A stretch of DNA of 54,196 nucleotides from assembly GCA_029553165.1 (NCBI GenBank), contig JAKPCT010000022.1:1-54196 (forward strand), in the 5' to 3' direction. Numbering within the stretch: position 1 is the first letter of the stretch; each line of letters begins with the position of its first letter. Positions 39,800 through 49,759 of this stretch are shown piece by piece. The notes under the pieces were generated by a model that was not told the DNA's origin, did no database searches, and saw only the letters and a program-made list of their open reading frames with translations. A program made the translations under genes and the position numbers. The stretch comes from Bacillota bacterium (lineage in GTDB: Bacteria; Bacillota; UBA4882; UBA8346).

Positions 39800-40250
39800 T
39801 CATCCGGTAACCGTCTTCCTGATCATCATAATAAGCAGGGAGTTTTTTTACTATTTTGAACCCCAGCTTTTGGTAGAGACGGTAAGCCGGTAAATTGGAA
39901 ACCCGCACCTCTAAACTGATGGATTCAAAATCATTTGCTAAACTGGCAATTCGTTGCTGTAAATAATTGAATCCAAAACCTCTGCCGGAGAAGTTAGTGC
40001 TGATGCATAAGTAATAGAGTCTGATTTTTTTGCTATTGGACCGGGTGAAGAAGATCGCGAAGCCGATTGGTAGCTGCTCGGTTTCGATTAGATCAAAAAT
40101 AATCGTATTTTGTTTATTATGTAATAACCTGCGGAGTGTTTCCGGTTTTAAGTGATCAACCGGTTTGAATGCTTGTTGCTGCAGTTCGAGGATTATTTTT
40201 AAGTCGGCAAGGGTTGCCGGACGATAGGTCAATTGGTTTGGATTTTCCAT
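39783..40250 (-). CDS. GNAT-family N-acetyltransferase
   Basis: A 155-residue acetyltransferase: TYRPATLADLKIILELQQQAF at the start, the CoA loop region ISTNFSGRGFGFNYLQQRI, and the ending SLEVRVSNLPAYRLYQKLGFKIVKKLPAYYDDQEDGYRM, which resembles RimI-like enzymes. The CoA-binding loop is GRGFGFN, less canonical than Q/RxxGxG/A. ATG 40250 (MENPNQLTYRPA) is preferred; the frame also opens from TTG 40289, with a poor site. Confidence 0.85.
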   Translation of the reverse strand: MENPNQLTYRPATLADLKIILELQQQAFKPVDHLKPETLRRLLHNKQNTIIFDLIETEQLPIGFAIFFTRSNSKKIRLYYLCISTNFSGRGFGFNYLQQRIASLANDFESISLEVRVSNLPAYRLYQKLGFKIVKKLPAYYDDQEDGYRMIKKIL

Positions 40251-40387
40251 CGCTGATCTACTCCATAACTTTCTAATTAGATTCTTCAAGTTTCCAAAAT
40301 CTGATCAACGTTATCATAACCTAATTTGTTCTCAAATACAATGTTAATAATCCAGGGGATGAAGACTGAAGACGGAGTAATTGGAAG

Positions 40388-41110
40388 ATGGTAATCTATT
40401 TTCATAATCCGGTACGAAAAATCGCTTTAATCTTAGCGTTCTTATTTGTAGTGTATTCTTATTGGTCGTATTTTAACAGTAGTCAAAGGATTCAGGGGCG
40501 TTTGGCGCAATTGATATTGTTGATCGATCCGGGACACGGTGGGGTTGACGGCGGAACTCAGGACCAATTTGGCAACTTAGAAAAGGATATTAATCTTCAG
40601 ATCGCCCTTAAGGTTCGGGAACAACTTGTTGCCAGTGGCCTGAAGATCATTATGACCCGGGAAAACGATACTGATTTGGCACCATTTCGTTCCGGTCAAC
40701 GTGGCAGACACCGCCGTGATTTACTCAGCCGGATTGAAAAAGCGCGATTCAATAATTGTCTATTTTTAATCAGTATTCATTGTGACTCATCAGTTGCCAG
40801 GGAGCGTCGGGGAGCTGTCGCCTTTTATAATTACCGTTCTGACGAAAGTAAACAATTAGCGCTTTTACTTCAGGATGAACTTAATAAGGTTCAACAAGCA
40901 CCGGCTAAAGCAGCTCCTGGCAAGTATCTGATCATCCGTCAAAGTGGTGTTAACAGTGTCTTATTAGAAGTTGGGTTTCTTTCAAACCCTGAAGAAGCAA
41001 AATTACTGCAGGATCCTGATTATCAACAGCAATTGGCAGCAGCAATCGCCAAAGGTATTTTAAAATATTGCCAAAAATATGTTCCGGCCAAACCTTCTGA
41101 CTGTGGTTAG
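40388..41110 (+). CDS. cwlD: N-acetylmuramoyl-L-alanine amidase, CwlD-like
   Basis: An amidase_3 enzyme that removes the peptide from muramic acid; in Bacillus CwlD this begins muramic-lactam formation in the spore cortex. The zinc set is visible: H in LLIDPGHGGVDGG, E in NLEKDINL, H in SIHCDSS, and the catalytic E in LLEVGFLSN. A single N-terminal membrane helix (about residues 11-28) anchors it. 240 residues match CwlD (237). Adjacent spore-coat or cortex genes (YaaH-like) support the cortex role. Confidence 0.85.
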   Translation: MVIYFHNPVRKIALILAFLFVVYSYWSYFNSSQRIQGRLAQLILLIDPGHGGVDGGTQDQFGNLEKDINLQIALKVREQLVASGLKIIMTRENDTDLAPFRSGQRGRHRRDLLSRIEKARFNNCLFLISIHCDSSVARERRGAVAFYNYRSDESKQLALLLQDELNKVQQAPAKAAPGKYLIIRQSGVNSVLLEVGFLSNPEEAKLLQDPDYQQQLAAAIAKGILKYCQKYVPAKPSDCG

Positions 41111-41273
41111 ACTGAATAATAACTTAGCTGAAAAATATTGTTACAGTTTGTAAATAAATTTTAGTTTAATTTTTGATAATATTAAGGTAATTTTAAGTTT
41201 TCTTTCACATTTTTGCTAAAATATAGGTTATAATAAATATTAAATAAGATTGTAAAATGGAAGGAATATTAAG

Positions 41274-41930
41274 ATGAAGATTAACCGAGCGGTATTATTC
41301 GTCTCCTTAATCAGTCTGTTGCTTGTTTCAATGGTGGCAGCATCGGATACGGATGATTATTTTCCGCTGCAGCTTGATAATCGATGGAGTTATGAAATTA
41401 CCATCAATAATCGCAAAGCAACCAGCGAGTTACGTGTCAGTCAGCAGCAAAATATCAATGGCCAAAATTGTATGGTTGTCGAGAAAGTTTTTAATGGAGT
41501 TGCCCAGCAAAAAGAGTATTATCTGGTGGCTGATAACGGTGTCTTTACAGTGATGCGTTCGATTGGTAAGAGTGATTTCATCTTTAATCCGTATCAGATA
41601 TTACTGCGGTATCCGGTTAAAATCGGTGATTCCTGGAGTCAGGAAGGGACGATGACGATTACCGGAAAAGACCGGACTGTAACTTATCGAATGACCTCAT
41701 ACTATCAGTCATTTGAAGATGTTCAGGTTCCGGCGGGTAATTTCCGGGCAGTTAAATTGGTAATGTCCAGTGATCTTTCCGATGGAGCGCGGGTTGAATG
41801 GGTTCAATATTATGCTCCGGGGATTGGAGTTGTCAAAGAAAGCGGAATCACTACCTACCAAGGGAGGATCATTCAATCGAGTACTGTTTTAATAAGCGCC
41901 AAAGTAAATAACCGGAGTTATCCAAAGTAA
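41274..41930 (+). CDS. Secreted protein of unknown function
   Basis: A signal peptide (cut near AASDTDDY, residue 24) precedes a beta-rich 195-residue domain opening FPLQLDNRWSYEI, with PVKIGDSWSQEG and VQVPAGNFRAVKL further on. This pattern recurs in exported clostridial proteins without known function and resembles the DUF3108-like product at 5053-5778. AAGGAAT precedes ATG, with a TATAAT at 41229-41234 upstream. Confidence 0.65.
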   Translation: MKINRAVLFVSLISLLLVSMVAASDTDDYFPLQLDNRWSYEITINNRKATSELRVSQQQNINGQNCMVVEKVFNGVAQQKEYYLVADNGVFTVMRSIGKSDFIFNPYQILLRYPVKIGDSWSQEGTMTITGKDRTVTYRMTSYYQSFEDVQVPAGNFRAVKLVMSSDLSDGARVEWVQYYAPGIGVVKESGITTYQGRIIQSSTVLISAKVNNRSYPK

Positions 41931-41999
41931 AAAAAGTATTTCAGCAGGATAATAACGTTGCTGCCACGAATCCATTAGTTAATTTGTAAATTGGCTGCG

Positions 42000-42016
42000 C
42001 CCGTCAGCTGGACGGG
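42000..42016 (+). other. Small GC-rich hairpin upstream of addB
   Basis: CCCGTC and GACGGG pair perfectly around AGCTG. There is no T-run; it lies in the 140-base leader of addB and may be a weak terminator or leader structure. Confidence 0.35.
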
Positions 42017-42070
42017 TAAGTTAATTAAATTAATTGATGGATTTTTTATTTTGTGGAGGGAGACTATCTG

Positions 42071-45000
42071 TTGCAGGTTACAACTATTTGTGGTGAATTA
42101 AAACAGCATACAGCGGTCCATGCCAGAGTAAAAAAAGCAATTGCCGATCATGATTTTTCGCTGATAGTTGTTTTTCCTACGCTTAGTATGTTGCGGATGA
42201 TTGAGGACGAATTGCTTAACTTGCCTGAAATGAAAGGGTTAGGGGGAATTCGTTTTTTACTTTTTGAAGGTTTTATCGGAGAGATTAGGGATTTATTCGG
42301 ATTAAATAATCGTCAGGCAACGGCGATGGAACGCAATCTGATTATACAGCAGATCTGTCAGGAGTTAGAAGCCGGAGGAACACTGGCTTATCTTAACCGG
42401 GTGCCGTTTACCCAGAATTACCGCCAATCTTTATTAGACAGTATTGCTGAATGGAAACGGAGCGGTTTGACAGTAGAGGTGTTTCGCGATTGGGCACAAG
42501 AAAAAGGAATTAAAGAAGCAGAATTGGCGCTGATCTATCAATACTATCAAGAACGATTGGTCCGGCACAATTTGGTTGAGGAAGACCTTACTTTAGAAGC
42601 ACTGCATACCCTGCGTTTAAATGGTTATTTTCCGGAGAAGAAATCCCGGGTAATTCTTTACGGTTTTACTGATTTAACACCATTACAAGCCGATTATCTT
42701 AAAGTTTTGGAGAACTGGTTTGAGTTTGAAATCATTATTGATCCAACCACCGTTCCGGAGTTTCAAACCTTTGTTGCCAGCCATTTTGGGTTTAAAACTG
42801 TTGCCGAAACGGTGCCAGATGATTTGCAACCGTTGTCCGCTTTACAGATGTTGCAAAATGTGTTTTGGAGGCAGGAACCGGAACAACTTGACCTCAAGCG
42901 TGATGACCAATCGATCAAAATCATTGAAGTAGCCGGACTTAACCGGCAAATATCCAGTATTGCCAGGGAGATCAGTCTCTTTCTACACAATAATCCTGCT
43001 GTTACGCTTGCTGATTTTTTAATCTTAACTCCCCAACCACATTTATTTATCACTCAGGGAAGACCAATCTTTGCACGATATGGTTTGGAATTGAGTGCTG
43101 TAACCAAAACGTTGCAGGAATCCACCCTTGTCCTTGAGTATTTAAACCTGTTAAAACTCTTGGATAACGGTTGGCAGTGGCAGGACTTGCAATATCTAAT
43201 CCGGCAACTCTGTGTCGGACCGGAAGCAACCGGCGCTGACCTGTTGTTGTTAGAGATTGGCAAACAATATGGTGCATTATCGGGAAAACAACGCTGGTTG
43301 CATCTTATTGAGGAGGCGGAACTGTTTGAAGAAACTAATATTGCTGCAGTAGCATTTGAAAAGCTCAAATGGTTGGTTAAGTGGTTAGCTGAATTTCCAA
43401 TTGAAGCTTCTTTATTGGAATTGCTGACTTTAACGCGGCAATGGTTTGAAAACAGATGTCAAACTATATTACGATCTCTTAACAAGCAAAATAAGCTTAT
43501 TTTTGGGGAACAATTGTGGAATTGTCAAGCAATCAATTGTTTAATTACAGCGATCGATGAGCTGCTGGGGAAAGACAGAGGCTTGTGGAATCCCGGACAA
43601 CAGTTGACGCTTGAAGAGTTTCAGACCTTTTTTACAGAATTCTTTCTGGAATTAGAAGTTAAGGGAGTTCATTCCCCAAAAAATGGAATTCGGGTATTAC
43701 CGCCACGGGAGGCCCGTGGTTTGCAAGCCAAAGTTGTCTTTATTACCGGGTTGGAACAGGGTGTTTTTCCGCGACAATATATCAGTGACTGGAAATTGGA
43801 CACTGACGCCCGTTTTGAACTGAAACTGCTCGGAATTAATCTGGAAACCGGGGAGAACTATTTAATTCAGGAAAAATTGGCATTTTACTGGTCACTTCAG
43901 GCTGCGGTTGACCATCTGGTCCTGGTCTTTAAAAGTCAGGGAGAGAACGGCAAACCACTGGATCAATCGGTTTTTCTTAAAGAAATCATTCAATGGTTCC
44001 CGCAGTTAGCAGAGGAGCGGCACTATTATCCGTTAGGACCAACATTGTGCAACTCTTTTGAAAGTTGTAGTAGTCGTTTGGAGCGTAAAGAGTTATGGGT
44101 GCATTATCTTTCACAACCTAATTCGGAGATTCCTCCGGAGGAACAGGAGATCTGCAATCAGTTGCTCTCGGAACCGGAATTCTTAGATTTAGCATTGCGG
44201 CTCAACCATTGGAATTGGGGAAGAGCCAAAGTACGATTCTTTGAAGCTGATTCGCCTGCGAATAAGTGGTTGCTGTCGAGATTTGGCGAGCGGTCGGTTA
44301 TTAATATCACTGCCATCGAGGACTATCGTTCCTGTCCCTACCGGTTTTTTCTGAAGTATGTGTTACAAGTCATTCCGGTCAGTGAACCGCCTGCTTCGCC
44401 GGAGGCATTGGACTTAGGTGAGCTTTACCATGCGATCCTGCGGGATTTTCACTTAAATTTTATTGGGATTGGTTTAGTAGTAAATAACTTTGATCAATAC
44501 TGGGAGATGCTCCGGAATTTGTTGGAGAAACATTTTGATGTCTGGCACGAACGGGTTGCGAATGACATTGCACGAGTTATTTTAGACTTGCAAAAGGCTG
44601 AGATCAGTAAGAATTTAATTGACTGGTTAAGAGCAGAACTTGATTGGACAAGCACTACCGGATTCCGGTTTAAACCGCAATTACTGGAGTATGATTTTGG
44701 TAGTAGATTGTCGAGTGTACCAACAACTGCTCCCTATCGCTTTCAGTGGGAAGGAATCAATGCTTTGATTTCTGGCCGGATTGACCGGGTTGATGTTGAT
44801 CAGGAGCGTAATTTTATTGTTTATGATTATAAATTGGGAGAGAGTTTAACGGCGAAGGAATTAGTTGAGGTCGCTAAGATTCAAATCCCGGTCTATATTT
44901 TAGCATTGGAACAGCTTATTTTTGGAGCCGATAAGGCAGTTGGCGGCTGCTATCTCTCGCTTAATAATTCATCACGAGCGAAAGGCGGTATTTGGCAACA

Positions 45001-45238
45001 AGCGAAGATTGAACCGGTGATCAAGAGTAAAGCTGTATTAACACCGTTTGAATGGAAAGAATGGTTGCAACAAATCTGTCAGGAAGTAGCCAGAGCGATA
45101 AAAGGGATTAGGGAAGGAAATTATAAGACGGTTATCAGTTGTTTGCCATATTGTGAATATCAGAGTTGTTGTCGGCGTCAAGAATTATTCCATGCCGTAG
45201 CGGAGGTGAATGAGCCCAATGCCGTATGCGCTGAATGA
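42071..45238 (+). CDS. addB: AddB-like nuclease subunit of a helicase-nuclease
   Basis: The 1055-residue protein has a UvrD-like but ATPase-degenerate N-terminal half (no Walker A GxGKT near the N-terminus, where B. subtilis AddB has one) and a C-terminal PD-(D/E)XK nuclease (GRIDRVDVDQE ... FIVYDYKLG). Cysteines C755 (RSCPYRFF), C1024, C1028 and C1034 fit the AddB Fe-S staple. With AddA it processes double-strand ends for recombination. The start TTG 42071 follows GGAGGG by ten bases; GTG 42053 is in the same frame but precedes the site. It overlaps addA by 29 bases. Confidence 0.88.
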   Translation: MQVTTICGELKQHTAVHARVKKAIADHDFSLIVVFPTLSMLRMIEDELLNLPEMKGLGGIRFLLFEGFIGEIRDLFGLNNRQATAMERNLIIQQICQELEAGGTLAYLNRVPFTQNYRQSLLDSIAEWKRSGLTVEVFRDWAQEKGIKEAELALIYQYYQERLVRHNLVEEDLTLEALHTLRLNGYFPEKKSRVILYGFTDLTPLQADYLKVLENWFEFEIIIDPTTVPEFQTFVASHFGFKTVAETVPDDLQPLSALQMLQNVFWRQEPEQLDLKRDDQSIKIIEVAGLNRQISSIAREISLFLHNNPAVTLADFLILTPQPHLFITQGRPIFARYGLELSAVTKTLQESTLVLEYLNLLKLLDNGWQWQDLQYLIRQLCVGPEATGADLLLLEIGKQYGALSGKQRWLHLIEEAELFEETNIAAVAFEKLKWLVKWLAEFPIEASLLELLTLTRQWFENRCQTILRSLNKQNKLIFGEQLWNCQAINCLITAIDELLGKDRGLWNPGQQLTLEEFQTFFTEFFLELEVKGVHSPKNGIRVLPPREARGLQAKVVFITGLEQGVFPRQYISDWKLDTDARFELKLLGINLETGENYLIQEKLAFYWSLQAAVDHLVLVFKSQGENGKPLDQSVFLKEIIQWFPQLAEERHYYPLGPTLCNSFESCSSRLERKELWVHYLSQPNSEIPPEEQEICNQLLSEPEFLDLALRLNHWNWGRAKVRFFEADSPANKWLLSRFGERSVINITAIEDYRSCPYRFFLKYVLQVIPVSEPPASPEALDLGELYHAILRDFHLNFIGIGLVVNNFDQYWEMLRNLLEKHFDVWHERVANDIARVILDLQKAEISKNLIDWLRAELDWTSTTGFRFKPQLLEYDFGSRLSSVPTTAPYRFQWEGINALISGRIDRVDVDQERNFIVYDYKLGESLTAKELVEVAKIQIPVYILALEQLIFGADKAVGGCYLSLNNSSRAKGGIWQQAKIEPVIKSKAVLTPFEWKEWLQQICQEVARAIKGIREGNYKTVISCLPYCEYQSCCRRQELFHAVAEVNEPNAVCAE

Positions 45239-48200
45239 GGAGCAGTTAGATGCGGTTAATCAATTTGATAGAGATTTATTGGTAGTTGCCGGTGCCGGTA
45301 CGGGGAAGACCAGTGTTCTGACACAAAAATACTTAAAATTGTTGGAAGAAAGACGCGCCGAGGTTAATAATATCTGTGCCATTACTTTTACCAATAAAGC
45401 AGCAATGGAGATGCGCGAGCGGGTTCGAACAGGGATTGAAGAACGATTAAACGCAACCACCGATCCAACGGAGCTCAATTTTTGGAAAGAACAACTGGCA
45501 AAATTGAATAATGCCCGGATTTGTACCTTTCACAGTCTCTGTCTGGGGTTAATTAAAGAACATCCTTTGGAAGCAGGTATTCCTCCAGTCTCCGGAATCC
45601 TGGGTGAAGACGAAGACCTGCTCTTTTTGAAACAAGCTGCTGCCGAAACGCTAACCGGTCTTTTCAACGCTCAAACTCCGGAAATGCCTGCGATCAGTAG
45701 GATATTGAAAGATTATGGCTGGGAATCTTTTATTGATAGTAGTTGTCGGGTGTTGCGGTCAATCAGGGAATGTGGTAAAAGCGTTGCTGAGATAGTTGAT
45801 TTTAGTCTCAAGCAACTTGAACGTACGGGTTTTCTAAAAGCTGAATTAACCAAGATTATTGATATAATTGAAGAGTTTCTAGCGTTTTCCCGTACACAAA
45901 AGTTGACTGATCGCGCCTGGGGTATTATTGAAGAATTTCAGGCTAATTGGCCTTCATACAAAGAAAAGCTTCAAAGTAATCCGGGACTGGAAATTATTCC
46001 GGTTTTGGCTGAAATCAAAAAGAGTTTACCGAAAAATCTTCCCAAAGCAATTAAAGAGCCGGTTGTAGAGATCCATGAAACTGCGGAGTTACTGACTTTT
46101 AAATTAGCAGATCAGGCTGCGGTTGACCGTTTACCAATCTTTAAGTTTATTCTCGAGCGAATTGATGCTGATTATCAAAGGATGAAAGCGCGGGCAGGTC
46201 TATTGGACTTTACGGATCAACAACTGTTAGCAAGAAACCTGCTGGTTAATAATCCGTGGTTAACTGATAAGCTTCGCCGGAATATCAGTTACTTATTGGT
46301 TGATGAATTTCAGGATACTAACAGTTTGCAGATGGAGATTATCAATCTTTTGGTTGGTCCAGAACGCCCCAATGGTGGCAGATGGATGGCGGTCGGCGAT
46401 GTCAAACAATCAATCTATCGTTTTCGTGGCGCCGAAGCCGATTTGATTGTCAAACTACAGGAACGGTTTGAAACAGGGGAAGGTGAGGTCAGTAGCCTTA
46501 CGAAAAACTACCGGTCGAACGAATTGATCATCAAATACGCTAACCGGGTATCGGAAGCAATTTTTAACGATGAACCGTTTAAGTTTGAACCGTTAGCGGC
46601 AACTCAAAATAACCATGGTTCCAAGATTGAATTTATTCTGACCGGCGATTCTGATCTCCAAAAGCAGGCAAACCAGGTAGCAAGTTATATTCAGCAATTG
46701 GTCGCTACGAGTCAAGCTACTGATTTTCCGATTCAATATCAAGATATTGTACTGCTTTTTAGGTCGAGTACGGCCATGCCATTCTTCCAACAAGCGCTGC
46801 AAGAGTTAAGGATCCCGTTTTTTATTGCGGGAGGTACCGGTTTTTATCATCGTCAGGAGATTGTGGATCAGATCAACTTCTTAAAGTTGATTATGCAGAA
46901 GTATGATTTGGTAGCATTGACCGCGGTGTTGACCTCGCCTTATGTTGGGTTGACTGAAGAAAGCCTGTTTTGGTTGGTGCAAACCAAAAAGGGTCTGCGT
47001 CATTTTTATGAACTGGAACAGTTTCACCCTTTAATCAAACCGGTTGAAGTCCAACAGATTCTTAAATTCCGGGAACTGGTCGAATCTTTGCATCAAAACC
47101 GGGATCAGCTAACGATTGCCGATATTTTAAGAGTTGCGATGGAACAGCTTAATTATCGCGAGTTAATGTGGATGTACCCTGATGCCGGTGAACGATTGGC
47201 TAATCTTGAGAAGTTAATAATGAAAGCTGAAGAGTTTGCCCTGAAAGGTTTTTCAGACGTGACTAACTTCTTAAGATATATCAAAGAGCTTGAGGGGGTT
47301 GATGCACGCGAAAGTGATGCTCCGACTCAATCCGAAGCCAACAATGTAGTCCGTATGATGACGATCCACCGGGCCAAAGGATTGGAGTTTCCAGTGGTTA
47401 TTATCCCGGATTTAGACCGTAAATTTCACTTGAGTAATCCCGAAGAGTTAGCCTTTCATAAAGATCTTGGTTTGGCATTTAAAGTTTATATTGAAGATGA
47501 AGGAGTAACCACGTCCCTTCGGGAGGAGATTAAGGAACGGGAACGCTGGGAAGAGATATCAGAGTTAAAACGGGTATTATATGTTGCCTTAACCAGAGCA
47601 AAAAAGCAACTGGTTTTAGTTGGTTCCGGCAACAGTTCTTCCACTGGTGATACATTTGCAACGGCAACCAATTGGATGCGTTGGTTTGAATTGATTCATC
47701 CGTTTGATACCACAACTGATTCAATCGATTTCCACGGGATTGAGATTCAAGTAATACGCGATCTTCCCGTCATTGATAATCGGCATTCGGAACCGAAACT
47801 GATCGAGCAATATGGAGCCGCCAATCTGCTTGAAGGTAATAGGCTACTATTGAAACCATCAGCGGTTGAAGTAGCGGCTGCTTCAGTAGTTCCAACGGGT
47901 TTGCCAAACCGGGTTCAACCGTTATTACTGAAAGTATCTGGTTTAATAACTTATAAGAAATGCCCTCGTTGTTACTATTGGAAGGATATTTTGCGCATAC
48001 CGGAACTGAAACAGGAGTTGTCTCCGAATGATTTTGAGACTGCAGGTAGTATTGGGACAACAATTGGAAATTTCATTCATCGTGCAGTCCGCTTACAAAG
48101 CACCGAATGGCCTGAATTATTGTGGCAAGCGTGTTTTAGCCAACATTCTGCTGCTGATTTAAAAACAATCAAGACTGATGTTGTTCGAATGTGGAATAAC

Positions 48201-48686
48201 TTACAATCAAGTGAGTTTTTCCGTGATTACATTGATTGTTGGGATGAAGTGCCTTTTATCCTCAATTTTAATGATCCGATTGCTTTCCGGGTGGAAGGAC
48301 GGTTTGACCGGTTATTATTGAAGAAAGACAGCCGGTTGATTTTGGTTGATTATAAAACTCACCGGTTTCAATCGGGTTTCAATGCAACCAAACTTCAGGA
48401 ATTGGCAGGATATTACTCTTGGCAATTACAGATCTACGCGTTAGCCGTGGAAAGTTTGTGGGGAAGGATGCCGGACCAGGCGCTGCTCTATTTCCCGTCT
48501 TTAAATAAATCAATCCCGATCCCGCTTGACCGGGTTTCGATTGAGAAATTAATCAGCGAACTGAAAGAGATTGCTGGTATTATTAACGCTTATGATCATC
48601 CCGAAGCATTTCCGACTGCGCAAGAATGTGATGGCTGTGGCTATTCAAATCTTTGTAATCTGGATCAGGTTCTGGCTTCGACATGA
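45210..48686 (+). CDS. addA: AddA-like helicase-nuclease subunit
   Basis: A 1158-residue UvrD/RecB-type helicase: Walker A GAGTGKT (residues 28-34), VDEFQDTNS, VKQSIYRFRGAEADL, MTIHRAKGLEFPVV and YVALTRAKKQLVLVG. A C-terminal PD-(D/E)XK nuclease (GRFDRLLLKKDSRLILVDYKTHRF) follows. Notably C918, C921, C1140, C1143 and C1149 (CxxCx5C at the end) resemble the Fe-S cluster of AddB/Cas4 nucleases, which B. subtilis AddA lacks. ATG 45210 is close to GGAGG (3 bases); ATG 45219 is the alternative. Confidence 0.9.
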   Translation: MSPMPYALNEEQLDAVNQFDRDLLVVAGAGTGKTSVLTQKYLKLLEERRAEVNNICAITFTNKAAMEMRERVRTGIEERLNATTDPTELNFWKEQLAKLNNARICTFHSLCLGLIKEHPLEAGIPPVSGILGEDEDLLFLKQAAAETLTGLFNAQTPEMPAISRILKDYGWESFIDSSCRVLRSIRECGKSVAEIVDFSLKQLERTGFLKAELTKIIDIIEEFLAFSRTQKLTDRAWGIIEEFQANWPSYKEKLQSNPGLEIIPVLAEIKKSLPKNLPKAIKEPVVEIHETAELLTFKLADQAAVDRLPIFKFILERIDADYQRMKARAGLLDFTDQQLLARNLLVNNPWLTDKLRRNISYLLVDEFQDTNSLQMEIINLLVGPERPNGGRWMAVGDVKQSIYRFRGAEADLIVKLQERFETGEGEVSSLTKNYRSNELIIKYANRVSEAIFNDEPFKFEPLAATQNNHGSKIEFILTGDSDLQKQANQVASYIQQLVATSQATDFPIQYQDIVLLFRSSTAMPFFQQALQELRIPFFIAGGTGFYHRQEIVDQINFLKLIMQKYDLVALTAVLTSPYVGLTEESLFWLVQTKKGLRHFYELEQFHPLIKPVEVQQILKFRELVESLHQNRDQLTIADILRVAMEQLNYRELMWMYPDAGERLANLEKLIMKAEEFALKGFSDVTNFLRYIKELEGVDARESDAPTQSEANNVVRMMTIHRAKGLEFPVVIIPDLDRKFHLSNPEELAFHKDLGLAFKVYIEDEGVTTSLREEIKERERWEEISELKRVLYVALTRAKKQLVLVGSGNSSSTGDTFATATNWMRWFELIHPFDTTTDSIDFHGIEIQVIRDLPVIDNRHSEPKLIEQYGAANLLEGNRLLLKPSAVEVAAASVVPTGLPNRVQPLLLKVSGLITYKKCPRCYYWKDILRIPELKQELSPNDFETAGSIGTTIGNFIHRAVRLQSTEWPELLWQACFSQHSAADLKTIKTDVVRMWNNLQSSEFFRDYIDCWDEVPFILNFNDPIAFRVEGRFDRLLLKKDSRLILVDYKTHRFQSGFNATKLQELAGYYSWQLQIYALAVESLWGRMPDQALLYFPSLNKSIPIPLDRVSIEKLISELKEIAGIINAYDHPEAFPTAQECDGCGYSNLCNLDQVLAST

Positions 48687-49456
48687 GACGCAAAGGCGCT
48701 ATGGTTGTGGATCGACTCATAGCTTTCGACTTCCACTTGGAAGTGATTAATCCGAGGATCGGAACGTAATGCTAATACTGAATCCCGTAAAATATCTTCA
48801 ACAAATTTGGGATTTTGATAAGCGGTCTCGGTAACATATTTTTCATCTTCACGTTTTAAAACCGGATAAACCGGGCAACTCCCCTGGTTTCTAAGGAGTT
48901 CAATCAGATCTTCAAGCCAGAGGATTTTCCCGGGATAGTCGAAATTAATCAAGCTGCGAATGATTGCCCGCTGGTTGTGAGCTCCGAACTGCGAGATCTC
49001 TTTACTGCAAGGGCAGAGTGATTGGACCGGGATCTCCACTCCTAATTGATAGAAGAATTCGTTTTGGGGTTGTTTATAAAATCCCTTAAACTCGGCTAAA
49101 TAATCCAGATAGCCAATGATCTTGCTGACTGGTGCCGGTACAGGTAGAAAGTAGCGAAACTTCAGACTAATCTCGGCTTCAATGACATTTAAATTGGAAC
49201 AGAGTTGGGTTAGGAGTTGTTTAATCTCTTTGCAGGAGATTGGTTTATCAGTCCACCACATCAGTAACTCCATAAACCGGCTCAAATGAGTCCCTTTGTA
49301 GTGGTGCGGCAAACTGACGGCAATCGTTACGTTTCCTTGTACGTGTTGAAATTCGCTGTTTTTCATCTTGATTTGAAACGGAAAATTGACATCTTTCAGT
49401 CCGACCCTTTTAATCTCAATTCCCCGGAGATCAGTCATATTTTGAACATCAATCAT
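48665..49456 (-). CDS. folE2: GTP cyclohydrolase FolE2 (type IB)
   Basis: Opens GTP to 7,8-dihydroneopterin triphosphate, the first step of folate and pterin synthesis. The conserved active-site set is visible: PHHYKGTHLSRF, SLCPCSKEIS (metal-binding Cys) and GAHNQRA. FolE2 can replace zinc-dependent FolE under zinc limitation. 263 residues. ATG has the AAAGGCGG site. No folate gene is adjacent; it overlaps addA tail to tail by 22 bases. Confidence 0.95.
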   Translation of the reverse strand: MIDVQNMTDLRGIEIKRVGLKDVNFPFQIKMKNSEFQHVQGNVTIAVSLPHHYKGTHLSRFMELLMWWTDKPISCKEIKQLLTQLCSNLNVIEAEISLKFRYFLPVPAPVSKIIGYLDYLAEFKGFYKQPQNEFFYQLGVEIPVQSLCPCSKEISQFGAHNQRAIIRSLINFDYPGKILWLEDLIELLRNQGSCPVYPVLKREDEKYVTETAYQNPKFVEDILRDSVLALRSDPRINHFQVEVESYESIHNHSAFASHVEART

Positions 49457-49759
49457 CTGTTGTTAACCGCCTTTCTGGGAAACACCGAACTGTCTAAATG
49501 ATTCGGTCTTTTTCTTGAAAATCCTGCTGAAAACCAGTGATTATTTATTGTTAAGCTAAAAAACCAGCTTTGTCTGTGGTGATTCTGCTTTAGTTAATCA
49601 TTTGTTTATTGGCTTTGTAAAATTTGTTTATTTTAGACATTGATTATTTAAATCTATGTAAAAATTGAGTTTTCCAGCAATTTTTAGAAGGAAAGCCGAT
49701 TAGCTGCCGGAATAATTCTTTTATGACCGAACAATCTTACTTAAGTTAGGGGAGTAACA
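49457..49759. other. Divergent intergenic region, no gene
   Basis: This 303-base AT-rich gap separates the leftward folE2 from the rightward deacetylase gene. I see no ORF with a ribosome site, no stable hairpin and no clear Zur-like operator near folE2. It presumably holds two promoters, which I could not place with confidence. Confidence 0.6.
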
